Shown here: piece by piece, positions 28,433 to 40,772 of the stretch
Layout of the letters: the number at the start of each line of letters is the position of its first letter
Numbering within the stretch: the stretch's first letter is position 1
Origin: Marsupella aquatica
Taxonomy: Eukaryota > Marchantiophyta
Assembly (NCBI GenBank): GCA_973895155.1
Contig: OZ316894.1
Span: 25,854,001 to 25,918,000, forward strand
DNA: 64,000 nt
Reading direction: 5' to 3'
Made by a program: the position numbers and the translations under genes
The notes under the pieces: generated by a model
The model's input: only the letters and a program-made list of their open reading frames with translations
The model's database searches: none
Told to the model about the DNA's origin: nothing

Positions 28433-30329
28433 GACTAAACCATCATTAGAGTGTTGATGATGATTAGTCTCGACTCTTGCATATTGCATATAGAGAGGCT
28501 AGGGAGAACTCTTCTTGGAAGCTCATGCTCATTGTTGAAGGGGCTAGCTAGGTGCTAGGAGAAAATCTCTACAAGAAATTTTTGTGTGACCATGGTGGCC
28601 AAAACTTAGTAAAGCTCTTGTGTGTTCTTGTGAATGTAACCTCGGTGCAAATGAATTATTTATCTCTTGGTGTTAGTGTGTGCATGTTTGCTTATTGTTC
28701 TCATGGTTGTGTGGTGCCAGATTACCCAACATTATCAAGACATGACAGTTATTTAATAAAAACACAAAAATACATACTACTTTAATTGCATACAAGAATT
28801 TGTGTTAACCTGTGGTACTAACCTGCGATTACACTTTGCAAAAATTTCACACAAAAAATTGGTCAATTTTGGTTGGGAAAAATATTTGGTATGTCTTTGA
28901 ATTCTTTGAAAATTTGTGTGCAGTAGTTTTTTGTTTGGTGCATAATTTTCCACTTAATAGGCATGACTAGTCCATGGTTAGGCTAGTATACAGATAGGTC
29001 TGTTGTTATTTTTATTTCTGTCATCTTTAGTGGCAACCTATGTAAAAGCTGATTTTAGATTTGATTATTCTGAATCCTTGCCTTCATATATTCAAGGGTT
29101 TTTAATTGCCCATTGCGAGTTTAACTCATCGTTCTTAGCTTCTTAGCTCATCACATGCATTTAGTTGCATTTGTGCGGTCTTACTTCAAGAACTTGTTCG
29201 GATTGCCCAGTGCAGGTACGAAGAGGTCTCGACATGTCCTACTGTGCTCCGTTTTTTGCCATTGTTTATGCTCTCGCTTCTGCCCTCGGCTGTGCTCATT
29301 TTTGGCCTCGGCTGTGCGCTAGATTCTCTAGGGATTTCGGTGCTCATTGTGGGTCAAACTTTTTCGTCTCTGGGAATTAACAAAATCAACAAGCCTTTGG
29401 CACCATTGGAATTGCACTGACTCAGCAGCGACAGGGCTAGATTTCTGACGAAGACGAGCTGTAGAGGAGTTCTGTAGTGCTGTAGCATTCCCAATGTGTA
29501 GTCTAGAATCTCGAAGGCTGAAAGGTGAAGCAATGGAAATAAATCTTGTTGCAATGTGTGCTGATATTCTGTTTTGTTGAATTAGTTTACTGCATTTGTG
29601 GCCATCGATGGTCAACCGGTGTCATTTAGGACTGCCAAATTTCATTCATTCGCACACTCATTCATTTTGTTCATTCTAGTATTTGGTGTGGGCTATCGCT
29701 GCTGTCGTACTACTGACAAAGATTGTTACTCTAGTTCCTGACAAATATTCAACTCGTGTTGTTACCTTTGACATGCATGTGTCAGTTAGAGCAATCCACT
29801 TTAACATTGTCTTGCTAGGACTAAGAAACATCTCAAATTCACAGTCCCGTTTGTAAGTAATGCAGGCGTAATCCAATCCGTTTTCCGTATGAAGTTTATT
29901 TGCTTTTGCCGCTAGATGCAATGTACAAATCTGTCTGCGTCTTTGTTCGTCGTCTGATCTGTGGTTCTGCCTCTCAACTCTCCTCTCTGTGGTTACCTCT
30001 CCGATCCCCTGTGCAGTCAGCTCAACCAATCCTTAATGATTCACGGCGAAATGGATGGGCAGCCACTTCCGTCGAAGCAACTCCTCCATTTCAATTGCCA
30101 CAATCATGTAGAGATCAGCAAGGGGAATCCCTGAGCTTTCAGCGTCAACGAGGGAATGTGAATAGTTCAATATGCCAAACCCCTACAACGACCGTTAAGA
30201 GAAAGGAGGAATCCTTGCCAACCCTATACATCGAGAGAATCAACAAGGCAAATTCAGAAGTTCTCAGGGTCTAGCAACCTAACGTGAAAGCCCCTTCATA
30301 TGGATTGAATTCAAGTAAACGTAATTATT

Positions 30330-30524
30330 CTAACACGAGGGAGAGAACACAGGTACTGAGTTCAGCGAGGTCGCGAGTAACTCGCAAAGGCTGAAGAGAC
30401 CGGAAAAACCCTTGTCAGATTTATACACATTCTGCTCACTCGAATTTCGCCACTCCAACCACACAGGGCTGATCTCGGACAGCATCCGAACCTGGACACC
30501 CATACGCGGTAAGAGAGTCGCCAT
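30330..30524 (-). CDS. Possible first exon of an unknown gene
   Basis: An ATG-initiated frame starting MATLLPRMGVQVRMLSEISP runs 64 codons on the minus strand. Near its end the bases TCA|GTACCT could be a phase-0 splice donor. About 90 bases downstream CTAG|ACCCTGAG could be an acceptor, opening a further frame of about 40 codons. I recognise no family. It may equally be a chance frame. Confidence 0.2.
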   Translation of the reverse strand: MATLLPRMGVQVRMLSEISPVWLEWRNSSEQNVYKSDKGFSGLFSLCELLATSLNSVPVFSPSC

Positions 30525-31415
30525 TTTGCAATAACCGCAGCTGCAGCTGTTCTGGAATCAGTAGCTCACAAAAACGAGTCCCTTGCGAAAACCTTCACAA
30601 TACGGGATCACTTCCTCCACCGCAGAGAGGGATTCCCGCTTTACCCTCCAAAGCTCACTCAAGGACACCCTATTCCACAGGCCACAGGAAGCTGTCCTCA
30701 GAGTCTTCGAATCAACTGGACAAACGTCTCACCAGATAGGCTTCGAAGGACCTTGAGTAGCCATCTTGCGAGGAACAATCCTCCCGCTGACAGGAGCCCG
30801 TCCTCAGCACTTCCGAGGTGCACCAATCTCGTCCTGCTGCCGCTGTCCCGCTCGTCGAGATAATGGGCGGAACGCATTCTGACCACTGCGGACAGGCCAC
30901 GGTCCAAGTATCCCACTGGAGTGCCCCTTTCGCAGAAGTCTTCAATGTGCTACATTGCGAGGTAATAAGTTCATTTCAATCCATAAGAGTTTTCCAAACT
31001 TGCTGGATAAATTCATTCTTCAGTGCCCCTCAGACAAATGTTCAATTCCCTGCCAGAGCACAAGATGAATTGTAATGTAGTCAACGCAGGTCGGGTGGTT
31101 GCTGATGGCCTAACTGACACTCAAACACAGAGGCTTGCCAGCCTCACAATCTCAGCTGACTCTTTCGCATCATCATCTTCCGAACGACTTGAAATCATTC
31201 AATCCTCGCCAGTACGTCCAATGCAGCATCCCTCCAAAATCCATCCACGACGTCCCTCGTATCCGTTTCCCAATCACGCAGAAATATCGGAAATCTGCCT
31301 GGTCATCCTAGAGTCTTCTTCTCCTCGTTGAATCGGGAATCTCTCCCTCCTCCCTTTCTCACACCTTACCAAGCAATACTGCGGAAGGCTCCGTCATGAG
31401 CGACAATCCCCTTTT

Positions 31416-31961
31416 ATGCAATCAAGTAACAGGACATCCTCAGTGATCCGCTCCCCAATCGCCTACTCACTTCACAACAACATCATTGCAAAGGCTGCAA
31501 GATGCACGAATTCACGAGCTGGATCTGACATCGGAGACTACGCCAACATGGTGAGCGAGCGAACTAAACATCCCAGTCCTCTCTTAGAACCTCAGCAGCG
31601 ACGAGATATCCTCCGTGCTCTCTTCCACAACCATCTACGCATTTCACAACGACATCGCCTCAAAAGCTGCAACACGACCAAATTCACGAGCAGGATCTCA
31701 GCGTGTAGATCCGTTCTACGTCGACATGATGACCCAGCAGATCAAACGCCTACTCCTCGCAGAGAACCTCAACAGCGTCAGGAACGGATATGCCAGCAGA
31801 AAAAGCGGCAGGACACTCGCAGTGATCCACCGCAACGATCCATGGTACCTGCTTCACCAGGACCTTCCCGCGAAAGCTGGAGGATGGAAGAATCCATGTC
31901 CCCCCAGTGTTTGTTTTTCTTGGCCCGCAGCCTTTTGAGCCCACTCTTATGTGGGGCTTAG
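31416..31961 (+). CDS. Unknown ORF with an internally repeated module
   Basis: The 181-codon frame contains the segment YSLHNNIIAKAARCTNSRAG. About 170 bp later a related segment, YAFHNDIASKAATRPNSRAG, lies in the next reading frame (frame starting 31615). The two DNA segments (about 31461-31530 and 31630-31700) are clearly similar, so this is an old direct duplication in what was probably coding sequence. The shift in frame between the copies suggests a decayed gene or a transposon fragment. Confidence 0.3.
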   Translation: MQSSNRTSSVIRSPIAYSLHNNIIAKAARCTNSRAGSDIGDYANMVSERTKHPSPLLEPQQRRDILRALFHNHLRISQRHRLKSCNTTKFTSRISACRSVLRRHDDPADQTPTPRREPQQRQERICQQKKRQDTRSDPPQRSMVPASPGPSRESWRMEESMSPQCLFFLARSLLSPLLCGA

Positions 31962-32060
31962 TTTTTCTGCAGCTTGTCGTGCATGTCATGGTCCTCGCAT
32001 GTGGTGGTCCCCCAAATTAGACCCTTTTAATAAGTGAACTCTCGGTAAGTTTTGATTGAA

Positions 32061-32184
32061 CCAGACTTTTGTGCCCCAACCACCTCCCCAAGAAGTCATG
32101 GCAGACCAGACTTTTGTGCCCCAACCACCTCCCCAAGAAGTCATGGCAGACCAGACTTTTGTGCCCCAACCACCTCCCAAAGAA
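32061..32184. repeat. 45-bp tandem array interrupted by a SINE
   Basis: The unit starts CCAGACTTTTGTGCCCCAAC and is repeated at 32061, 32106 and 32151. The third copy stops after AAGAA at 32184 and its missing end (GTCATGGCAG) resumes at 32517, on the far side of the SINE. A diverged further copy lies at about 33056-33092. The apparent proteins in this array are repeat artefacts. Confidence 0.92.
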
Positions 32185-32511
32185 CCAACTGGCTTAGGTC
32201 AAGGGATGAGCCTGGAACTGAGAGGTCCCAGGTTCAATCCCCCCTCCACACACATAGGGGTATGGAGGGTATGTAAGTGTGGGTGGGGTGGGTTTTGTTG
32301 GTAGTGGATGAGAGTTCTGATTATCTACTTGGCCCCTGGTTGTCCACTTTGTAGCCTTGCTTTAATTTAATCCTCTCTCCCTCCTGGTGCGGGTCCCTTT
32401 TGGTATCTGTGGGGGCTCACCCTGAAATGGGTTCCCTACAAAGAAAGTGTCACTATTGGGGTGGGGAGGACTACTAAGTGTTATTCCCCATTTCCGTTGA
32501 AGACAATAAAG
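32185..32511 (+). mobile_element. tRNA-derived SINE (about 327 bp)
   Basis: The 5' end has an A-box-like sequence TGGCTTAGGTCA (32190-32201). About 30 bases later comes a B-box-like GGTTCAATCCC (32231-32241), the internal RNA polymerase III promoter of tRNA-type SINEs. The element ends in an A-rich tail (ACAATAAAG) and is bounded by AAGAA on both sides (32180-32184 and 32512-32516). It sits exactly at the break of a 45-bp repeat unit, which defines its limits independently. Family assignment (Au-like or other) is not possible by eye. Confidence 0.7.
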
Positions 32512-32516
32512 AAGAA

Positions 32517-33097
32517 GTCATGGCAGTGTTGAATAGGGATCTTGTAGTGCAAGGGCCAGAAACTTAGGGCCAACTCACATGTTGAGGTCTTTCAGAGTGC
32601 GGCCCTTACCACTTGCGCCAGTTTTGGAAAAAGCACCATCAACTCAATCCTTGTGGCTTATACGTGTTGTGTTTGCGAAGGGGCTCGTGTCCCTGCTGTG
32701 TCGTATGTGCAACAGATATACAAGGTTGCACAAAAACTGTGAACCTTCAAATTTTGGTTATTAGCCAAACAAAGGTTGGGACCTGCAAGGGCTGGCACGT
32801 TTCCGGCACTTGCCCTTGGGTGCCCATAAGGCCTGTCATCAGGTCTGCCTGACGAGTGGGATACGGCATGGCATTATCATCAACTCTAATAATGACATGT
32901 AGCAGTTTCAGGGCCGCTATATGAAGGGCCGATAGCATGCGAGTTGGCCCTTACTCCTGCCAAGTTTTGACTCCCCTCCCCAGGTTGTCACGATGGCGTC
33001 GCATGAGGATTTTGAAGGGCAGGGGCCTGAAACTTACTCCTAGCAAGTTTTGACTTAATCAGACTTTTGTCCCTCAACCACTTCCCAAGTAAGTCCT
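32517..33097. other. Repeat-derived intergenic DNA
   Basis: This stretch starts with the displaced tail of the 45-bp repeat and ends with a diverged copy of it just before the next LTR. The phrase GCAAGTTTTGACTTAATC near 33042 resembles the flank at 32046. No gene is seen. Confidence 0.55.
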
Positions 33098-35480
33098 TGT
33101 TAGACATTTACTTTTGGGTCTAGGGTTACAACTTACTACAACCGTAGTTAGGGCTACCCCCTGGGCTACCCTTTGTCACGGACTTGGTTAGGTTAGTCAT
33201 GTTGCACACTATATTCAAAGCGATGTTTGTTTGGGTAGAAGAAACCCTGGGAGAAACTAGGCTTATTGTTACAAAGCCAATTGAGAGATGAGGAGAACTT
33301 GTATTTTTAAGTAAACCAAAGGCTCAAACTAGACAACAAATGCGGAACATGAGAGCACACGAGGGAGCACACTCAATCAAACGTACACCAACGAGACACG
33401 ACAAAAAGAGAAACTTCTGAAGAATCCATAGCATATGAGAGTACATGTGAAGAATGAGGGAGAGATCTTCTTTCTCCAACCTATACCCCGTAGGGGAGGC
33501 CGAGATGTGTGGGCCTAAACTAAACAGATCTTATCATAATGTAATCAAGGGTTAATTAACCCTAGTAAGGCCAAACTAGCTAAAGACGGGAACTCAAGAA
33601 AATTCCTAACAATATTGTAGAGACTTGATAATGATGGTCGACAAGCCTAGAGTGCGATAAAGCTCTCATGTGTTTCCATGGATGTAGCCTCCACTGAGGT
33701 GAACTGTGTATCTCTCAATGTTGACTACTTGTTCGTTGGATGATCATGGGTTTGCCATCATCTTTGCTCAACAATTGGTATCAGACCATGTTGGAGAGAT
33801 GACAAAATTTTTCCGTGATGGTTTTACTGGAGTTTTGTGGGCATGAAACTTAGAGGTTATGATTGGGCTCAGCAAATAGATTGGTGCAAGGGCTTTCTAA
33901 CGGTGTTTAGAAATCACCAGTTAGAGTCTGTGGTGCAAAGGAATCAAAGTATTTATCAATTAATATATTTTTGTGGAGGTTCATAAATTTCATTATTTTT
34001 ATGGTTTGTTAAAAGAGTGACCAAAGTTTGTTTTATTGATGGTGTGAACTTTGCGGCGCACGAGACATTGCATGGTATAGCTCAATTTGTAGATCAGGAC
34101 GAGCGGAACAGTTTGGTACCAACTTTGCTTGTACTTGCAAATTGAGTGAGACAAGATGAGAATAAGACACGTTCTGAGTTTTGGCAAGCTATGGTGTTAG
34201 GTCTTGCCTAAGCCTAGCTAAACAACATCACATTTGACTCAAGTGGAGAATCAAAACTTGTTCTGGCTCAATGAAAAGATTGTGATGCGACGATCATTTT
34301 GAGTCGGGGTTGGCTCCTGATGTAGAGGGAGGAAAGCTTAGCAAACTCAACTACCTTATTGGACTTAGTGACACTGAGTGTAATTCACCAACATTTGTTT
34401 TTGAGAAGGTACCCATTTTCTCTCTGAAAAATTAACTTTGAAAATGGCTATGGCAATTTAAGAAGAAATTGTCATCTTGCACAATTTTTTTCTTCCTTGT
34501 TCCTTCCTTGTTTTGGGTGCTTCTCGATCAATCTTCATGACCTCAAAGTCTTGTTTTTTAATCTGAAATCAGATCCTCAGTTTGTGAAAACTTGAGTGAA
34601 ATATTTTGATTATGGTGATGGGGGTGCATTTTGCAATGTGTATTTTCTGCGCAGGCGACCAGAGTTCAACGACAAAGGGTCAAGGGGGTTGGTAGGGGCT
34701 TGGGGGGCTCTAGGTTATAGAAACCCCTTGGTTTCTCTTCCAAAATCCCCACAGGGCCTGTACAAGGGTTGCAAAATATTTGAAAAAATTACATAGCTCT
34801 TGTTTATCCGTCCATTAGAGATTTTGTCTGGAAAACGGTAAATGTTTTTGTTTGTCTTTGTCAAGGTGGTAGCCACCATAGTTGGCAACCCGGTGCACCA
34901 ATCATATTGTGTTTTCAATGTTAGTTTCTAATTTGGATTTTGGTTATTCCTTGAGATGGTCATCACGAAAGAGAATATTGCAAATTTAACTCACCCCGAC
35001 TAAAAAAGTGAATAAGTTTTTTGTCAGAAATTTTCAATTATGATTTTGGTTTTCAGGGTTGGATAGCTAAGCTCATGGGCTACGCGACAGTGATTAGTCT
35101 TGACTTTTTGAGAAATTGAGGGAAAACATCATTTTCTTAATTTCTCACATGAGTGCTTTGGAGGAGGTTTCATTGTCAGGCGAGTCACTAGAGCAGTTTA
35201 ACGTGGAAGAGGAAGAGCTAGCAAAACTGTGCTCACCGGTACTAGAACTAGTGGCAAGAAGAAGGATGAGGACGATCAAGCTTGACGGTCCCAAGTTTGA
35301 GGTTACAAAATATGATGGTCACACATACTACTTATTGTGGGAGTGACAGATGCAAGGGGTACTCAGTGCAACCAAGCTTGGTAAGCTGACATTAATCATG
35401 ATAGGCAAGGCATGTATGAGTAGGCTGCGAGCACCGTGATGCTCTATTTACAGTCAAATGTCATGTAGGATTGATAGACG
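33098..35480 (+). mobile_element. Truncated, old Copia retrotransposon
   Basis: An LTR of about 676 bp (TGTTAGACATTTAC to GCTCAACA, 33098-33773) is followed by the tRNA-Met primer site TTGGTATCAGACC. A leader similar to that of the 45-kb element comes next. At 35155-35346 a gag start is recognisable (KLDGPKFEVTKYDGHTYYLLWE is equivalent to the gag start at 46.4 kb), cut by a TGA and continuing, frameshifted, to about 35480. No pol and no 3' LTR are present. The stretch 34,400-35,100 between leader and gag is unrelated and probably an insertion. Confidence 0.8.
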
Positions 35481-35687
35481 CCATACCTGAATTGGCTTTT
35501 GAGTTCTTGTAAAGCCAATTGCAACCAGTCCCACTCATTATATGGTACAGATGTAATCTCAAAGGGAATAAATAAAAGCCATAGGGCCCCTACTTCTTGT
35601 AAAGGCACCCTTAAAAGACTATTGTGTCCTTAGAGAGCTAATTAGGAGGTTGTGAGTGGGTGGTGGCAAGTGGGAGTATGCTAAGGG

Positions 35688-38600
35688 CCCTAGGCCCCTA
35701 GCGTTATTAATAACGAGCCGGACGTGCGAATTGCCAAAGGGTGCTTTATATCCAAACTCTGACTAATATTTATAATAGGGTTATAACCAACAAGGGTGCC
35801 TTTTATGTGCCGCACACCTTATAACTAGTGCAGGGTAATGAAAATACAGGGTCAATTTAATTCGCTTGAAGGGGGGTTATAATTCTAAGGCCACGCGTCA
35901 TTACATCATTGGTCCACGTGGCTTGCCCTGATTGGAGCTTGTGTAAGTGGCACTAGTCCTACCTAGAACTAAGGATTTTGGAATTTTTTTGGTTTGGGGG
36001 ATAGTTTGAAGGGAAGGGTTATGGGCAGGGTTTGGGTTGGGAATGGCATATTACGAGACCCTACCCCGTCGCCAAGTTTTCTATGGGGCCTTTTTTCCTA
36101 GGATTATTTGGGAGCTGATCACCTGGCTAATCGATTGGTAGTGAGCGGGGTAGTGAGGGCCCAAGTGAGGGTTCCCTTTAGGGCATTTGGGCAGACATAG
36201 GGAGCCACCACGAATTCCATCGACAGAAGGTTGAGGGAAGTTGGAAGCTTGCAGCTATGCGATGCCGCATTTGAGCTGGTGAGCTATGGAGGCCTGAATG
36301 AAATGTCGTGGTGGAGGTCGTCAATGGGTATTGAATCTCCGTAGGGTTCCCTCTGGCAAGGTAACAAGCAACTTTTGGGACAAAGGCAAGCTTCATTGAG
36401 GACGAGATCAAGGAATACACTGGCGGGACTAGGTTGACGCCCGGGTTGACAACTCACACTTCACTTTCTGCAAGCTTTACTGAAGGTTTGACTCTGCCTG
36501 ACACTTTCCATTGTTTAGGCAAATGCTTTCCACGTATGTGCATACACTTTCCATTGTTGAGGCATACACTTTACTAGCTATGGAATGTCCCGAGCTGCAA
36601 CTGCCGTCCATCTGCCCCGCCATCTACAGTAGGCCTAGGCTAGGGCGCGACCTTCGTGTTGGTGTCAACATTGGGGAGGTGTTGCAGTCTGCGGGAAGGC
36701 AGAGTCCGTGGCTGAGTCGTTGCCAAAGGTGTTGTGGAGGTGCTACCGGTGGAGGTGTTGCTGCAAACCCGACCGCTAAGGTCCTTTGTGCAGGAAGCCC
36801 GGGGGGAAGCCTAGACATTGCACAGAGGTTTGGGCCCCATTAAATCCTCCCATTCACTGTTTCTCTCTACGCACAATGCATTTGAACTATAATGGTATGC
36901 ATTCCACTACTGTATTGTTCTTGAGAAAGAAGGCTGAAATTGTGGTTGAAATGTGGCTTATGCTGCTTGCGGAAGGTGCCATTGTTCTTGTGGGAGGTAC
37001 TCCTCTGTGTCAGGCTTTGTGCGAGAAGGGCGGCTATAAGTTGAGCTGCGGGAGTGTTGTTGGACTACAAGCGGGGCTGCGGGAGTGCTGCTACTGCGCT
37101 AAGGAAACCTGTTGATGTAGTCTAGTGGGCGCCAAAGCTGTTGCTGGTGTCCAAGGAGTTTGCTTCCCGTTGCTGCTACCTGAGGGGAGCACTATTGCTG
37201 GAGGGAACCGGCTGCAAGGTATCTTCCTTTCAATTCTTTTGACCACGCTGCTTTTGGTAGTGTACACAATCCTGTATATTCAAAGAAACTGTTACTTTCG
37301 CATTGTGGGCATTGAATTTTGTGTGTTCCCTCTCTATCTCCTTGAAAAAGTGCGATGGGACACGGATACGAACAGAAATAGATTATTGTGTGTCGCGGAA
37401 GCAGGCCGACGCTTGTGCTCTGTCAGCAAATTTTTTGAGTAGAGAGCAAGGAGATTTGTTCACATTTGAGTGTAATTGTTACATCATTGCCAGCCGTGAG
37501 GCTCTGTTCCATTGTTTTTTCCGTTGGTTCTTGGATTGTCTCATGACAGTTGTTCATTTTGTGCTGCCCCCATTGTTTTGTTGCTTGTAGCAGCGACTGT
37601 GTTTATGGGCTCTCTTATTTTGGGGTTTGTGGAGATGTGGTTATTGTCTTCACTCCGGGAGCCAATCATCTTTTAAAGATTGGGTATATCTTTCAAAGAT
37701 ATCCGTTTTCCATCCAAACTCCATTGCGAATGCCAAACAGCATTAAGAAGGTATAACGCCCGGCCACCACATTTGTTTCAGATGTCAATGTGTCATTTGT
37801 TTTAGAAGTCAATGAATTGATGTTTCCATCATTTGCTGTCTGTGCAGATGTTTGCGGATGAATGTGCAGACATGGGCTTTTGTACAATTTGAAATCCCTG
37901 AGGGTCTAGTTCTCAATATAATCCAGGTTGAGTTTCTGATGGCATCAATCAGCCCCTATCTCACTTGTCTTGTATATTTGTTTGCGATAATACCTCAATA
38001 ATCTGTAGGTTGAAAACATTGTTGTTGTATAAAATAGAAGCCTTGATGGTTGCTGGAGTTGTGTTTAATTTGAAAGAAGCCTACCACAATTAAGACCGTT
38101 ACTAACTAGGTGTCCTATTACAGTTGTACAGGCCAGTTTTGCATCATTCAACCTCCACTCTGAAAGTTGAAGATCGACGACCTACAAGGCCACCAGATCG
38201 AAGGTTGACATATTTTTTCCAGTAGTTGATGCGGGTGCTGGTTTTCCCAATTTTGAAACAATTTGGCTCATTTAGGCATGTTGTTATTGACCTCGGCAGA
38301 ATTGAAGTATGGAGTTGTTTTCTTGACTTTCATTGACATACATTTACCTCATTTGGCCTGCTGTATTTTTCCCAGAAATGCCCCGGAGGTGCAGCCAGTT
38401 AGGAGCAAACTTGGAAGGCAAAGCGGAACGATTGTTCCACAAGCTTGTGTTGAAGAGGTTGGTTCCTGCCAATTGCGCTGTTGTCTGGGAATATCCGCCT
38501 GTACGGAGGGACATGTATAGTCGGCTTGTTTCTGCCTAGTATTGTCCTAGTTGTGAATGGTGTCATGCAACCAGAGGACATTCTGTACTCTGGATGTATC

Positions 38601-39748
38601 CACAGTTGCGAGCTCTTATGTCCAAGCTGTAGGGTGCGTCCGGGAGATATTTTTACTCAGGCTGGCCAAAAGCAAGTCTAGAGGTGGGCAGCCTGTGTAA
38701 CGTGGAACCACGATCAGCTCATCTTAGGGCCGGGAGTTCACACTGTTTGCCCTAGAGTAGAGGATCACTTAGTGGAGCATCTGCAATATCGACTGTGACT
38801 GGATTGGGATTATGTGTTTGACTATGATGTGTGCCTCGAATTATAGAGTTCTCCTTGAACTCATTTGTGTTGTCATTTACCCACAGATTGGGCAACCTGT
38901 GAGTTTAGGAAGAGTTCACATCATCAAGTGCTACCTTCCACTACCACAAGGTATGGAGTGAATTTCAAATTATAGTTCTGTCATTCCATACTAGAATGTA
39001 CAATGTTTGCACAGACACTAACTGACAGGGATTGTGTGTTGCTCAGGTAAGTTAGCAGGTTTTCATTTTACATGTCTTTTTCGCATTTTCCTTTTTCGCA
39101 TTTCCTTTTTCGCTATTGTAAGTGTTGGTTTGCAGGTTCCTCAAGTTCATTGGGACCTCAGGGAACTAATGCCCCTGAAGGAGACTTGCTGGAAGTGATG
39201 ACCCAGCAGTCTAGCGCCCTTGAATGAGAGAGCAGGTTGCTTGGGAGGGGGAGGGGCCTTGGAGTTGGTCACCAATGGCATTCCTGATTAGAGCCCAAAG
39301 TGTTAGGGTTTGGTTGGTCCGGGATTGTCAAGGAATCCAAATTCTTGGGGCACTTAGGGTCGATAGGGACTGAGTCCAAGTCCACTGTGTTCGAGTGGAG
39401 GGAATTGGAGTGTGGGAAACCCGATTGAACATGCTAAGCACACATGAGCATGTTACAGATCCCAATCCCTCTAGTGCTTACATTGACATTGGAATCCTTG
39501 TCAGCCCTAAACCCTAAACCCTTGCCCTTCCCACCCGAGATGTCTCGGAGAAAAATGACTTGGATCTGTAGAAGCCAATCACCAAGAGCAATGGTCGGGA
39601 TGGGGCAAGGCTCTCTTGGGGGTTGGTCCAATGGATGTGGTCTCCCAAGCAGTGGGCTGTTGTAGGTGTTTTGTACTAGGGTATTTGATTGGGGAGGTCA
39701 CAATATAGATTTAATAACTCATTGCCTTCTGCTTGGTTTTAACAGGCG
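35688..39748. other. 5' part of the DNA transposon without an assignable gene
   Basis: Several frames of 60-110 codons occur on the plus strand (for example at 36511, 36786, 37125, 37303 and 38263), but none is recognisable and none is joined by a splice chain I trust. It could hold a promoter, a decayed exon series or captured DNA. Confidence 0.45.
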
Positions 39749-39857
39749 ATGTTGGAGATTTATCCATACATGAGGTGGATATTACCCGAGCCTGATTATG
39801 GCAGAGGGGATCTTCTGTTACAGTTGAAGAGGTTGAATATTCTTCAGAGTAATAATC

Positions 39858-40511
39858 ATGCATATTGCAGGGCTGCTCTGCAAAGAATATTACTTGAACG
39901 TGCACCATTTCTTTGTGAATCAAGGTGATAGAATGATTTACATCAGATGGGACAAATATGTCAAGTACAATAGAAATGTTATATTTCTCCTCATCAAATC
40001 CGGTGCAGTGAAGACCTTCATTCTTCACTCTTGTCATGTGGTGAAGGGGCTTCTATTGTATGAAACAAACTTCTACAAGGAAAATAGAAAGGAATATTTT
40101 GATGAAATCCAGGACGTCATTGATGGTCTGGAAAATCCTCTGGCCACAGAGTTTTTGGTTGATGTAGGTGGGAAACTGTATCCCTACCGAAATAGACAAC
40201 TCCCTCCTCGACCTCTCTGTACATATTTGCCTACGGTAAATGTATGTGGTCTACTGACTGGTAAAATGGCCGATGGAAGTTTCTATGAATGTTGCATGTT
40301 AGCCTGTTGTGATATTCCATCACGCAGGGTTTCAGTGGTAGTGGTTAATCCTGAGATGAACCAAGTGGAATTCCATTGGTTGTGGGCTTATCCCCACACC
40401 GTGAAGACTATTCCACATTGGCCAAAATTAAATGTTTGGAGAGAACAACCACATTGGGGAGGTTGGGGTAGTGATAGTGATGAGGAGACTGATAGACATA
40501 GGCAATTTTGA
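39858..40511 (+). CDS. Unknown 217-residue protein within the DNA transposon
   Basis: An ATG-initiated frame of 217 codons ends in an acidic tail (GWGSDSDEETDRHRQF). An overlapping frame starting at 39749 (MLEIYPYMRWILPEPDYG) runs for about 58 codons into it. The true N-terminus may lie there, joined by a short intron (donor-like AG|GTGATAG at 39924) or broken by a frameshift. The protein has several aromatic and Cys residues (FYECCMLACCDIP) but no motif I know. It lies 260 bp upstream of the transposase-like gene on the same strand, so it may be the element's second gene. Confidence 0.5.
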   Translation: MHIAGLLCKEYYLNVHHFFVNQGDRMIYIRWDKYVKYNRNVIFLLIKSGAVKTFILHSCHVVKGLLLYETNFYKENRKEYFDEIQDVIDGLENPLATEFLVDVGGKLYPYRNRQLPPRPLCTYLPTVNVCGLLTGKMADGSFYECCMLACCDIPSRRVSVVVVNPEMNQVEFHWLWAYPHTVKTIPHWPKLNVWREQPHWGGWGSDSDEETDRHRQF

Positions 40512-40772
40512 ATCTCAATATTCAATTTTGAAGAGTTAGTGCACCACCCGGCTCATTTTTTGTAATTCTATTGTATATACTATCAATCTGAAAATTTTGA
40601 GATAGTTTTTGCAATCTCAAGAAATGGTTTGTAATGTTTACAGACTTCTATATAAGAATGGTGGTTCTTTTGGTAGTGTTGATTGTGTAATTGACATGTG
40701 TATATTGTGGGGAAATGCTTGAATGTGACATGTCCATTGTATTGCTTGCAGGTCTGAATCTGTGATTTTTTC

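Larger units (their letters stand above)
28433..32045. other. Long region with no recognised gene
   Basis: This 3.6-kb stretch changes from AT-rich (28.4-29.2 kb) to more GC-balanced sequence (29.2-32.0 kb). The second half has several open frames with codon-like composition, two of which are listed separately, but none has a family I recognise. I found no splice chain that I would defend. Confidence 0.5.

Noticed and set aside
32052-32304. Repetitive protein frames reading DFCAPTTSPRSHGRP or TFVPQPPPQEVMADQ
   Set aside because: They are translations of the 45-bp tandem array and the SINE in several frames.
36178-39665. Several frames of 60-110 codons in the left part of the DNA transposon
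   Set aside because: No family similarity, no consistent splice chain and low-complexity composition; kept as an unassigned region.
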